IMG/VR virus record: IMGVR_UViG_3300015371_000206
Location: 1 to 21,925 of that record
Reading direction: 5' to 3' (one strand)
From: a virus
DNA: 21,925 nucleotides
Shown: piece after piece, positions 12,160 through 19,268 of the stretch
Layout of the letters: each line of letters starts with the position of its first letter
Position numbering within the stretch: the first letter of the stretch is position 1
Position numbers and translations under genes: made by a program
Notes under the pieces: model-generated
Database searches by the model: none
Told to the model about the DNA's origin: nothing
Seen by the model: the letters and a program-made list of their open reading frames with translations, nothing else

Positions 12160-12334
12160 CGGTCGGCTGGAACCCGAACGGCAGACGGTTCTTCTCGCGT
12201 CTCTTCGCCGCCGCTTTCTGTTGGGGGTTCATTTCGCGGGTCGTAACGGCACCGATGTCGGGCGGTATCACCTTGACCGCCGCGTCACCCGACTCGATCC
12301 GGCCTTGCTCTTCCACCACGGCACCTTGGGTCAT
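12152..12334 (-). CDS. 60-aa hypothetical protein between connector genes
   Basis: A short protein, MTQGAVVEEQGRIESGDAAV, with a basic C-terminal part (QQKAAAKRREKNRLPFG). Its ATG overlaps the stop of the gp10-like gene (ATGA) and its end overlaps the tail-terminator start by eight bases; the two-sided overlaps support a coding gene. There is no domain, and it is likely unfolded in part. It could be a small neck or assembly factor, but this is unsupported beyond position. Confidence 0.65.
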   Translation of the reverse strand: MTQGAVVEEQGRIESGDAAVKVIPPDIGAVTTREMNPQQKAAAKRREKNRLPFGFQPTDE

Positions 12335-12699
12335 CTGACTCGCGCTTTCCGGTTGATGAATCGTTGCAGCTCGCCGCCCATCGCCGCCAGATACACCTTG
12401 CGCATCTTCCGATGCGCCGGCCGCATGAACGGCGACGCCGGGATCCTGGTTGTCCCGTACTCGAAGAACCTGCCATACCAGGGTTCGTAGAAGATCCGGC
12501 CGGATTGGTGGCCGATGTTCTCCTGGCCGACGTCGATCGGAAGCTCCCAGCCGTGGGTGTCGTCGATCCGCTCCAGCCGTTTCTCGGCTTCCGCCTCACC
12601 CATGTTCAGCGCGAGCTCGCGTGCATGCTGGGCGGTTTCCCACGCAGCCTTTTTGGCGGCCGGGAAGTTCGATTCGAGCTTGATGCTGGATTGCGCCAT
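12331..12699 (-). CDS. HK97 gp10-like head-tail joining protein (122 aa)
   Basis: This family builds the neck between portal ring and tail. Visible marks are an N-terminal helix (SNFPAAKKAAWETAQHAREL), the beta segment with SGRIFYEPWYGRFFEYGT, and the typical C-terminal TRIPASPFMRPAHRKM (about 84-99), where the PxPFMRPA pattern is a hallmark of HK97 gp10-like proteins. Its ATG abuts the TAG of the connector gene (TAGATG) and it overlaps the next gene as ATGA. The gene order connector, gp10-like, tail terminator is canonical. Confidence 0.88.
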   Translation of the reverse strand: MAQSSIKLESNFPAAKKAAWETAQHARELALNMGEAEAEKRLERIDDTHGWELPIDVGQENIGHQSGRIFYEPWYGRFFEYGTTRIPASPFMRPAHRKMRKVYLAAMGGELQRFINRKARVR

Positions 12700-13710
12700 C
12701 TATCCGAGGTTGACCTCGCGGTAACTCCATGCGGCGGCGATCGACGCGGCCGGCAGGGTGAGCAGCCGTTGTGATCCGCCGGCCATGATGACGGTCGTTC
12801 CGCCCTCCCCGGCACTCTGGCCGGTTTCGCTGAGGTCCTGCCGATAATGCTCAACGTCGCGGTCGTAGATGGCGGCGATGGCGTCGAGTGCGGCCTGTCG
12901 AATGTTGCCCGGCACCGCCGGGAACCCCCATGTGCCGGTGACCGCGATCCGCATCCCGGCCGACAGCGTGATGACGGTCGGGTGGAACTCCAATTCGGTG
13001 ATCGGCTCCCACGGCTTCCGGACCATCGGCCGGCCGGTGACGAGGTTCGTGGCGGGACTGGCGAGCACCGTCGTCCAGTCGGTGTCTAGGATCTGGACGG
13101 CCGTGAACGACGTCAGGTCACCGATCGCGACGCGGCGCCGGTTGATGTTGAGATCACCGACGTAGTCACCGTCGATGTAGCGGGGGCGGCGTAGCCCGAT
13201 CTCTGGAACCTCGAACGTCCTGGTTGCCGGGTTCGTCCCGTTCGCTTTGAACTCGCGTTCGGCCTCCTGATGGAGGCGATCCGAGACGTCGTTGATGATC
13301 CTGGCGAGCTCGAGATCGTTGGATGTGTCGACGTTCTGTTGGTTCAGCCAATCTTTCGTTTCAGCGAGACCGACGAGCGCGCGCGGGTCGAGCGGCGCGA
13401 AGAACTCGGACGGGTCGACGATCGCCTCTTGGTCTTCGGTGGCGGCGGCGGCGCCGGTCCCCTCGAACCGGGAGAACCAGTAGCCCTGAGCTGTCAGCGG
13501 AACCGAATACTTGAAGACCCCCGGCCCGACCCTTGTGATCCCCGACCCGCCGGTTGAGCCTGAGACCGGCCCGACGGTGGTGATCGTGCCGGCCGGATCC
13601 TTGATCTTGACGGTGACGTTGGTCGGGTCGGTGGGGGTCCCGCCGACCGTGAACGTCGCCTGAGGCGTCCAGATGTCGCCTTGGTCGTAGTGGGTGATCT
13701 TGACGGCCAT
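12700..13710 (-). CDS. Head-tail connector with an N-terminal Ig-like domain (336 aa)
   Basis: Residues 1-98 form a beta-sandwich-like domain (DIWTPQATFTVGG, NVTVKIKDPAGTI, GVFKYSVPLTAQGYWFSRF). From about 108 a gp6-like connector follows, with ALVGLAETKDWLNQQ, the long helix SNDLELARIINDVSDRLHQE (about 130-149), GMRIAVTGTWGF and a C-terminal QAALDAIAAIYDRDVE helix (about 284-299). The connector half forms a ring under the portal and contacts the neck. Ig-like modules in phage structural proteins often bind weakly to cell-surface glycans (general knowledge). The ATG at 13710 has no Shine-Dalgarno sequence; the 15-bp boundary motif ends nine bases upstream. Both halves lie in one uninterrupted frame. 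Confidence 0.85.
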   Translation of the reverse strand: MAVKITHYDQGDIWTPQATFTVGGTPTDPTNVTVKIKDPAGTITTVGPVSGSTGGSGITRVGPGVFKYSVPLTAQGYWFSRFEGTGAAAATEDQEAIVDPSEFFAPLDPRALVGLAETKDWLNQQNVDTSNDLELARIINDVSDRLHQEAEREFKANGTNPATRTFEVPEIGLRRPRYIDGDYVGDLNINRRRVAIGDLTSFTAVQILDTDWTTVLASPATNLVTGRPMVRKPWEPITELEFHPTVITLSAGMRIAVTGTWGFPAVPGNIRQAALDAIAAIYDRDVEHYRQDLSETGQSAGEGGTTVIMAGGSQRLLTLPAASIAAAWSYREVNLG

Positions 13711-13719
13711 CCGCTAGAT

Positions 13720-13734
13720 GGTTGGTCGGCTAGC
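13720..13734 (-). repeat. 15-bp module-boundary motif, copy 3
   Basis: Exact GCTAGCCGACCAACC on the minus strand, ending nine bases before the connector ATG. Its TAG serves as the stop codon of the repeat-rich gene upstream. Confidence 0.85.
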
Positions 13735-15484
13735 CCGGAACGTCGCTGACCGTCACATCCGGCCCTGAGAGGTCCTGTGTCGTGGCGGCCGGGGCGGGCG
13801 AGTCAACCACCGCGATGTCGGCTCCGGCGGCGTCCTGGACGAGGAGAGCCGTCCCGGCGGCGTCTGTGGCGGTCACGACCACGTTGCCGGTGTCAGTGAC
13901 GACCACTGTGGCGGGAATGAAGAACACACCGGCGATCGCGACGGGGGCCGGCGTCGACCCTTGTGCGAGGGCGGCGGCGACCTGGACGAGCTCGAGAACG
14001 GTCGGGACGGGCGCGGAACCGGCGGCGAGGGCGGCGGTGGCAGGCCGAACGATCAGGATCGCCGGGGCGGGTGCCTGCCCGGTCGCGAGGGCGGCCGACA
14101 CGACAACGGTGACGTTGCCGGCGATGATGACCGACGGGGCCGGGGCTGTCCCGGCCGCGAGGGCGGCGGTCAGCGGCACGACGACCTGTTCGACGGTCGG
14201 GTTGGTCAGCCCGGCGGCGAGCGCAGCCGTGACGGTCTTGGCGACGGCCGGGACGGCGGCCGGTGTGATCCCGAGCGCGAGCGCCGCCACCGTGGCGGCG
14301 GTGTCGATGACGGCCGGGGCGGGCGCGAACCCGGCGGCGAGCGCGGCGAGTTGGGGGATGGTGACGAGCACGACCGGTCCGGGGGTCGACCCGAGCGCGA
14401 GCGATGGGCCGACGGTGACGGTGACGGCACCGCCGATGACAACTGACGGGGCGACCGTGACCCCCAACGCGAGCGCGGCCGTGATCGGCACGACAACCTG
14501 GACGACCGGGGCCGGCGACGACCCCAACGCCAGGGAGGCGGTCGTGGTGACCTGCTCGAGCGGCACCGGTGCGGGCGCCGACCCTAACCCGAGCGCCACG
14601 GTCGGCGGGACGGTGTCGAGCGGAACCGGGGGCGGGGCGACACCGGCGGCGAGGGCGGCGGTCTCGACGACCGTGTCCAGCGGTGTCGCTGGCGGCGTGG
14701 TCCCGGCGGCGAGCGCGGCGGTTGCCGGGACGGTGTCCAGGATGACCGGCGGCGACGCAATCCCGAGGCCGAGGGCGGCCGAGATCGACACGAGCACGTC
14801 GGAGGGAACAGGGCTGTCGAGCTTCGGGAACCCGAGCTGGAGCGCGCCCGGCTTGGCGTACTTGCGGAGCGCAAGCATGAGCGGGCGAAGCTGCGGCACC
14901 GATCCGGCGGCGAGGTCGCCGCCCGACCAGTTGTCGACCGTAGCCGCAGTTTCGGTCGACGAGTACATGATGCCCGGCTGTCCGGAAGAGATCTTTGAGG
15001 CGCCGCCGCCGGAATCGTCGAAGCTCCCGACCTGCGTGCCGTTGATGAAGACCTTGATGACAAAGCCCGTAACCTCAACCTTCAAGGTGTCGCCGTTAGT
15101 CCAGGCCTGCGTGAAACTTGTGAGGCTCGTGAACGTGCCGGCGTTGGTTCGGCCGATGTTGATGTTGTTCGTGGCCGCATGGTCGGCCACGATCCGGTAG
15201 TCGGTGGCCGTACCCGACCCGTTGCTACGCACCAGCAGCCCGGCGCCCGCCGCGCCGCCAACGGTGCCGGTGACGCTCAGCGTTACCTGCGAGAACTGGT
15301 CGGCGCCGAACGTGTTGGCGCTCGTCTTCCAGGTAGCCCTAGCGTCGTCCGCCAAGTTGTTGGGCTGGACGAGGTTCCCCGCCAGATTCCACTTGTTTGA
15401 GGTGCCGCCGAAGCCGGGGTTGTCCCAATTCCCGGCTAGCGGTGTCTCGTTCGCGCGGTTGAAGTCGTCAGATGCGGTCGCCAT
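13730..15484 (-). CDS. LamG-like protein with fourteen 20-residue repeats, head or neck fibre candidate (584 aa)
   Basis: Residues 1-190 are a concanavalin/LamG-like domain (ATASDDFNRANETPLAG, DTLKVEVTGFVIKVFINGTQV, ATVDNWSGGDL). A short linker (190-231) leads to a long Ala/Pro/Val repeat region (about 232-515): units such as AALAAGTTPPATPLDTV recur with the conserved Gly at 241, 261, 281, 301, 321, 341, then 365 to 445, then 469, 489 and 509. A beta-rich C-terminal piece (516-584) ends DVTVSDVPG. The sugar-binding-like head plus extended stalk suggests a fibre, yet the gene sits between capsid and connector genes, pointing to a capsid- or neck-attached fibre. The start ATG has only a weak GCGAG upstream. 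Confidence 0.75.
   Translation of the reverse strand: MATASDDFNRANETPLAGNWDNPGFGGTSNKWNLAGNLVQPNNLADDARATWKTSANTFGADQFSQVTLSVTGTVGGAAGAGLLVRSNGSGTATDYRIVADHAATNNINIGRTNAGTFTSLTSFTQAWTNGDTLKVEVTGFVIKVFINGTQVGSFDDSGGGASKISSGQPGIMYSSTETAATVDNWSGGDLAAGSVPQLRPLMLALRKYAKPGALQLGFPKLDSPVPSDVLVSISAALGLGIASPPVILDTVPATAALAAGTTPPATPLDTVVETAALAAGVAPPPVPLDTVPPTVALGLGSAPAPVPLEQVTTTASLALGSSPAPVVQVVVPITAALALGVTVAPSVVIGGAVTVTVGPSLALGSTPGPVVLVTIPQLAALAAGFAPAPAVIDTAATVAALALGITPAAVPAVAKTVTAALAAGLTNPTVEQVVVPLTAALAAGTAPAPSVIIAGNVTVVVSAALATGQAPAPAILIVRPATAALAAGSAPVPTVLELVQVAAALAQGSTPAPVAIAGVFFIPATVVVTDTGNVVVTATDAAGTALLVQDAAGADIAVVDSPAPAATTQDLSGPDVTVSDVPG
13940..14791 (-). repeat. 60-bp coding tandem repeats (20-aa period)
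   Basis: Fourteen units encode the A-L-x-x-G-x-x-P-x-P pattern with a strict 20-residue period. Two intervals are longer by exactly four residues (341 to 365 and 445 to 469). The two long units resemble each other (SVVIGGAVTV and SVIIAGNVTV) and lie 104 residues apart, so a block of about five units was duplicated. The DNA copies are diverged. Confidence 0.85.
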
Positions 15485-15499
15485 CGCGGCGCTCGCCTG

Positions 15500-16111
15500 T
15501 TAGGTCATCGCGTTGACGGCGAGGTCCTGCACGGTGACAGCCTCAGCCGTCGACCCGGAACGCTTCATGTCGACATGGATCGTCCCGGCCAACGTCATAT
15601 CGACGTTCGTCTGAGTGACCCCGGTCGTCGCAGGAATCAACAACGGGTTCTGCGACGTGGTCGTGAACAGGCCGCCGGCACCGTCGTACATGAACCGTCC
15701 GTAGCAGCCCAGCGGCGACGCGGTCGGCACGAACGTCGACGGGTCACCACGCGACTCAATCCACACTTCGAGCTCCCACGAGATATTGGTCTTGTTCGCG
15801 GCGAGCGCGGTCGCCGCCGACGTGGCGATGATCGTGCCGCCCGCGTCGGTGGGTGCCGCCCCGGTTTGGTGACGAACCTCCAACGTCATGTTTCCCGGTG
15901 TCGCCGCGGTCGTCATCTGGCCGATCATCCGGATCAGCCACCGCCGTCCCGGCTTCAACCAGTAGCCGGCCGGAAACACAAGGTTCGTCGCCGGGACACG
16001 GAGGATCGGGATCAGCGAGATCGAGGTGGTGATTGGCGAGACCGCCGTGAACCCGGTCGAAACGAAATACGGGTCGCGGGTTTCGTGGTAGTTCTGGGTT
16101 TCGCCGGCCAT
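15500..16111 (-). CDS. Beta-rich structural protein, capsid-associated candidate (203 aa)
   Basis: An uncharged, Thr/Ala/Gly-rich protein with regular beta strands (SISLIPILRVPATNL, RRWLIRMIGQMT, GNMTLEVRHQTGAAP, ISWELEVWIESRG) and a C-terminal half with LAGTIHVDMKRSG. This composition is that of a beta-sandwich virion surface protein. The ATG abuts the TAG of the 147-aa gene (TAGATG). It lies in the block between capsid and connector genes and may act with its neighbours as decoration or fibre base. The exact family was not recognised. Confidence 0.7.
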   Translation of the reverse strand: MAGETQNYHETRDPYFVSTGFTAVSPITTSISLIPILRVPATNLVFPAGYWLKPGRRWLIRMIGQMTTAATPGNMTLEVRHQTGAAPTDAGGTIIATSAATALAANKTNISWELEVWIESRGDPSTFVPTASPLGCYGRFMYDGAGGLFTTTSQNPLLIPATTGVTQTNVDMTLAGTIHVDMKRSGSTAEAVTVQDLAVNAMT

Positions 16112-16555
16112 CTAGGTCACGTCGATCTTCGCGACACCGGTTGCATCCCATTGGATCGTGAAGTTCGCGGCCGTGACCGACTGTGCCCCAAGATCGAAGA
16201 AACACATGACCGGGTCGGTTGTCGACGCGCCGGCGGTGTCTTCCCACACAACCGCGATACGGATGCCGGCGATCGTGGCGGTCGTCCAAACCGCGTCGGC
16301 GGCGTCCAACCGGATCTCGTCGGTTGCCGTGTCGTAGGTGTTCGTCTTCGACCCGAGCGTGACGCCTTTGGTGGTGTAGTTGGTGCCGGTCACCTCGTTC
16401 GTCGCGTCGTTCCAGAAGTCATCGGTGTCGTTGTTCGGAACGTAGGTGACGGTGTGCAGCGAACATTGCTGTGTGCCGGACACCCAATCGGTTTTCGCGC
16501 CGCCACCGGCGGCACCCCCAAACTGGCGTTGCAGGAATAGTCCATACCAGGGCAT
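16112..16555 (-). CDS. Conserved phage structural protein, decoration-like (147 aa)
   Basis: The sequence has the pattern of a widespread phage virion protein: TDWVSGTQQCSLHTVTYVP, NNDTDDFWNDATNEVTGTNY, a TYDTATDEIRLDAADAVW stretch, and a C-terminal FTIQWDATGVAKIDV strand. Members are usually found near capsid or tail genes as accessory surface proteins. The ATG abuts the TAG of the 106-aa gene. That it decorates the capsid is inferred from position. The N-terminal MPWYGLFLQRQFGGA looks like a short anchoring peptide. Confidence 0.75.
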   Translation of the reverse strand: MPWYGLFLQRQFGGAAGGGAKTDWVSGTQQCSLHTVTYVPNNDTDDFWNDATNEVTGTNYTTKGVTLGSKTNTYDTATDEIRLDAADAVWTTATIAGIRIAVVWEDTAGASTTDPVMCFFDLGAQSVTAANFTIQWDATGVAKIDVT

Positions 16556-16876
16556 CTACTTCATCTCCTCGACCGACTCGACGGTGAACCCGTTTTCGTA
16601 GCGTGCCTGGTCGGCCTTCCGTTTCTCGGTTTCGGCTTTCACCCATGCGTCGGTGAGGCCGGCACCAACCATGCGCGGGTCGATCGCGAGCAATCCCGGC
16701 TTCCCGGTTTCTTTCGCCTGCTCGAGCCTGTCGAAGGTAAGGGGGAACCGCTCGGCTCGACGGTATTGGGCGCGCTGCGCGAGCTGTTCGGCTTCCGCCT
16801 TGTCCTTGGCTTCGAGCAGAACATGGACAAGGTTGCCGTCTGAGCCTTTCAGCACAACCCGAAACGTCTTTGCCAT
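16556..16876 (-). CDS. Hypothetical protein in the capsid block (106 aa)
   Basis: The first 35 residues (KTFRVVLKGSDGNLVHVLLE then a DKAEAEQLAQRA helix) suggest a small alpha/beta unit like those in phage proteins annotated as capsid-associated. The second half is helical and charged (DAWVKAETEKRKADQAR). The ATG at 16876 has AGGAAAGGGGG upstream, a good ribosome binding site. Genes of this kind near the capsid gene may be decoration or assembly factors; no firm family. Confidence 0.7.
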   Translation of the reverse strand: MAKTFRVVLKGSDGNLVHVLLEAKDKAEAEQLAQRAQYRRAERFPLTFDRLEQAKETGKPGLLAIDPRMVGAGLTDAWVKAETEKRKADQARYENGFTVESVEEMK

Positions 16877-16900
16877 GAGCGGTTTCCCCCTTTCCTTGCG

Positions 16901-17167
16901 TTACTCGTCGGCCTTGGGTCGGCCGTCCGGGTCGAACTCGTCCGCGTCGGGCGGTGTGTGAGCACCGGCACCGGCGGCGAGCGTCTGCGCGATCGGCGTG
17001 TCCGGTGTCGCCGCCCTGACGGGCGGGTCGTCCGGCTTCGCGTCCATCGCGTTGGGTAGCGACGACTTGTCGGCCTCGGCCGGCGTCTCGGTCGTCGTGG
17101 ACTGCACCGCCGAAGACACGGAAGCCTCCGGCTCGTCGATCTTGCTCTTCGCTTTGCTCTCTGCCAT
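16901..17167 (-). CDS. Acidic disordered protein after the capsid gene (88 aa)
   Basis: A low-complexity, Ser/Thr/Pro/Ala/Asp-rich protein starting MAESKAKSKIDEPEAS and ending DPDGRPKADE, predicted to be largely unfolded. It follows the capsid gene by 20 bases, with GGGGAGG about nine bases before the ATG, a usable ribosome binding site. Such proteins next to the capsid gene may help assembly or decorate the shell; no domain supports one choice. Confidence 0.7.
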   Translation of the reverse strand: MAESKAKSKIDEPEASVSSAVQSTTTETPAEADKSSLPNAMDAKPDDPPVRAATPDTPIAQTLAAGAGAHTPPDADEFDPDGRPKADE

Positions 17168-17187
17168 CGAGTTTGAAGCCTCCCCTC

Positions 17188-18450
17188 TTAGGTCGCGGAG
17201 TTCTGGAGGACACGCATGGCGTCCGCGAGCACGACACGACCGTCGACACGCTCGAAGCCGCGGAACCCTACCTGTCCGTTGTTCGAGTAGAGCTCCGTCT
17301 GCCGCTGCAACGAGAACCCGTTGACGCGGCGGATGGTGTAGCCGCGACGGATGTCACCGAAGATCCCGGATTTCGCGGACGCTGCGACGGCGGCCAGGTC
17401 GGGGGACGAGTAGATGGGATAGCCCATGAACGTGTCGCCCTGCCCCTGCGCGGTATTGACCGCCCACAGCGGCCTCTGCTGACCGTCGACCATCGTGTAG
17501 AAGTTCCGGACACCGGTGTCGGAGAAGATCCACGACGCGTTCTGCCGGTACTGGTACGGCAGCGCGAAGATGAACCCGACGAGCGCCGCATACGTGAACG
17601 ACGTCGAGTTGCCGACCGCGGCCTGCACGATCGACACGCCGGAGCCGGCGTTCGCGATCCCCATCGGCTTCCCGGATCCGTCACCGACCGCGTAGGCCGA
17701 CTCTTCGAGGAGCCCGATCGAGTCGCCCAACTCCTGCGCGAGATACCCGTCGAGCGCGAACGCGGAGTCGGTGAGCAACTCCTCGGACACGATGACGGTT
17801 CGGCCGGCCTTGAACGCGTTCAGCGTCACCTGGCCGAACGTCTCGTCGGAGGCGGTGTAGGCGGCGTTCTCTGCCGTCCACGTCGCGACGCCATGCGCGG
17901 ACACCGCCGGGATCTGGATCGCCTCGCCGCTGTTCGTGTTCAGCGTCGTCGCGAGCTGGTTGATGGGGCCGGTGAACCGGAGGATGTTGATGATCTGGTT
18001 GTAGAACGACGTCGGCACGAGGTTCGCGCCGGCACCGGCGGTCGCCTTCGACAGAACACGATGCTCCTCGACGTCCAGGTCGGTGAGCTTCCCGGCGGTC
18101 AGATAATGCCAGTAGGCCGCCCGGTATTCGGGGCTGTCCTGCGGTGCGGCGCCGCGGGTCTTGTCGCGGTACTCCGACAGCGTCATCGGGACGTCGTCAC
18201 CGTCTGCGACACGCAACTCGATCGGCGTGTCCAGCGACTTCTGCACCTCTTTCTGGGCGTTGAAGAGCTCTTCGGCTCTCTGCCAACGGTCGGTCAGCGA
18301 CCGAAAGTCGGCCTCCATCTTGTCGTACTCGGCCGATTCTTCCGCCGTGAACTCGCGGCCTTCGCCTTCTGCGACCGCGAACTTGTCGACCATCTGTTTG
18401 TGGATGCTGGCGCGCTGTTCCTTGAGCGCCAGGATGTCATCCCGTCTCAT
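17188..18450 (-). CDS. Major capsid protein, HK97 fold (420 aa)
   Basis: The first 105 or so residues are charged and helical (DDILALKEQRASIHKQMVD, MEADFRSLTDRWQRAEEL), the delta/scaffold domain removed by the protease during maturation. The HK97-fold part follows, with GAGANLVPTSFYNQIINIL, GEAIQIPAVSAHGVATW, the ENAAYTASDETFGQVTLNAFK strand, VSEELLTDSAF, and a C-terminal FRGFERVDGRVVLADAMRVL. This order is standard for HK97-type capsids. Its ATG overlaps the protease stop as ATGA, so both are made in coupled fashion. Confidence 0.96.
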   Translation of the reverse strand: MRRDDILALKEQRASIHKQMVDKFAVAEGEGREFTAEESAEYDKMEADFRSLTDRWQRAEELFNAQKEVQKSLDTPIELRVADGDDVPMTLSEYRDKTRGAAPQDSPEYRAAYWHYLTAGKLTDLDVEEHRVLSKATAGAGANLVPTSFYNQIINILRFTGPINQLATTLNTNSGEAIQIPAVSAHGVATWTAENAAYTASDETFGQVTLNAFKAGRTVIVSEELLTDSAFALDGYLAQELGDSIGLLEESAYAVGDGSGKPMGIANAGSGVSIVQAAVGNSTSFTYAALVGFIFALPYQYRQNASWIFSDTGVRNFYTMVDGQQRPLWAVNTAQGQGDTFMGYPIYSSPDLAAVAASAKSGIFGDIRRGYTIRRVNGFSLQRQTELYSNNGQVGFRGFERVDGRVVLADAMRVLQNSAT

Positions 18451-19238
18451 TCGATGTCTCCCGTCGTGAGGATGAGGAAAGAGAGAGCGCGTTTCCTTGC
18501 TGCGATCGAACGATGCTCGTCGGTCGCCCCGGATTCGTCGCTGTCGCCGGCTTCCGGTGTCTCCCCGTCGGAAGGTTCGGGCTCGTCGGCTGGGTTCTCT
18601 TCGGGAGGTGTATCGGCCGGCTCGAGACCCGGCTCTTGAAGCTGCGGATACGCGCCCATCAAGAGTTGCTGAATCGAGTCGGGTGAAGAGGCATACTGCA
18701 TCGCCATCGACCGGAACTGCGCTTCGGTCGTGACGTAGGCCGGATCGAACGTCGTGCAGACGTCCAAGATTTTCCGGAATCCTTGGATGGCGCGATGCGG
18801 CCGGCCGGAGCGCAACGAGATTTTCGCGTTGCCGCGTCCGACGACCATGCCGATCGACATGCCGCCGATGTCGCCGGAGTCGACGAGCGCCTTGATGCGT
18901 TCCGACAGGTCGGTCCTGACGACGTCGGCGCGAGCTCGCAACCCTTTGCCGTCTTCGGACAGGTTGAGCCGGCCGGACCGTGTCGATGCGAGCAGGTCGC
19001 GCGGGTTGTGCTCGTGGAGGAACGGAATGTTGTCCTTGGACGCCGCCAGGAACCGGCGGAACGCGCCCCGCTCGTACTCCTCGGTGAAGTCTCCGAGATC
19101 GGCTGTGACACCGGTCGGCGCGGCGACACCGTCGAACTTGAAGCCGCCGGCGGTTTCGACCATTTCAACGTCGGAGAACGCCGCCGACCGCAGGTTCGGG
19201 ATATCGGCAAGCGCCTCGAAGAACGCGTCGTGATCCAT
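18447..19238 (-). CDS. Prohead protease, HK97/S78 family (263 aa)
   Basis: It cleaves the scaffold part of the capsid protein during head maturation. The catalytic core covers about 20-175: strand FKFDGVAAPTGV, the helix YERGAFRRFL, FLHEHNPRDLLAS with His75/His77, and GGMSIGM with Ser128, matching the His and Ser motifs of family S78. The C-terminal third (about 190-245) is acidic and Pro/Glu-rich (ADTPPEENPADEPEPSDGE), likely a scaffold-like or self-cleaved tail. The ATG has no clear ribosome binding site; the 15-bp boundary motif ends seven bases upstream. Confidence 0.93.
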   Translation of the reverse strand: MDHDAFFEALADIPNLRSAAFSDVEMVETAGGFKFDGVAAPTGVTADLGDFTEEYERGAFRRFLAASKDNIPFLHEHNPRDLLASTRSGRLNLSEDGKGLRARADVVRTDLSERIKALVDSGDIGGMSIGMVVGRGNAKISLRSGRPHRAIQGFRKILDVCTTFDPAYVTTEAQFRSMAMQYASSPDSIQQLLMGAYPQLQEPGLEPADTPPEENPADEPEPSDGETPEAGDSDESGATDEHRSIAARKRALSFLILTTGDIE

Positions 19239-19245
19239 CTGTGAG

Positions 19246-19260
19246 GGTTGGTCGGCTAGC
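19246..19260 (-). repeat. 15-bp module-boundary motif, copy 4
   Basis: Exact GCTAGCCGACCAACC on the minus strand in the 30-base gap between the portal stop and the protease ATG, ending seven bases before the ATG. Confidence 0.85.
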
Positions 19261-19268
19261 GGCCGAAG

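Noticed and set aside
13940-14791. Regular 60-bp period considered as a CRISPR array or DNA iterons
   Set aside because: Units are diverged in DNA, keep codon phase and protein pattern, and have no repeat/spacer alternation; this is coding repetition.
13782-15200. 472-codon plus-strand frame antisense to the repeat protein
   Set aside because: Ala/Thr/Gly/Val-rich mirror of the 60-bp repeats; no start signal, no domain, while the minus frame has a clear LamG-like domain.
15575-16540. 321-codon plus-strand frame opposite the decoration-like genes
   Set aside because: Arg-rich shadow of the two structural genes with good junctions on the minus strand.
17173-18639. 488-codon plus-strand frame antisense to the capsid gene
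   Set aside because: Arg/Val/Asp-rich composition without family character; the opposite strand encodes an unmistakable HK97 capsid protein.
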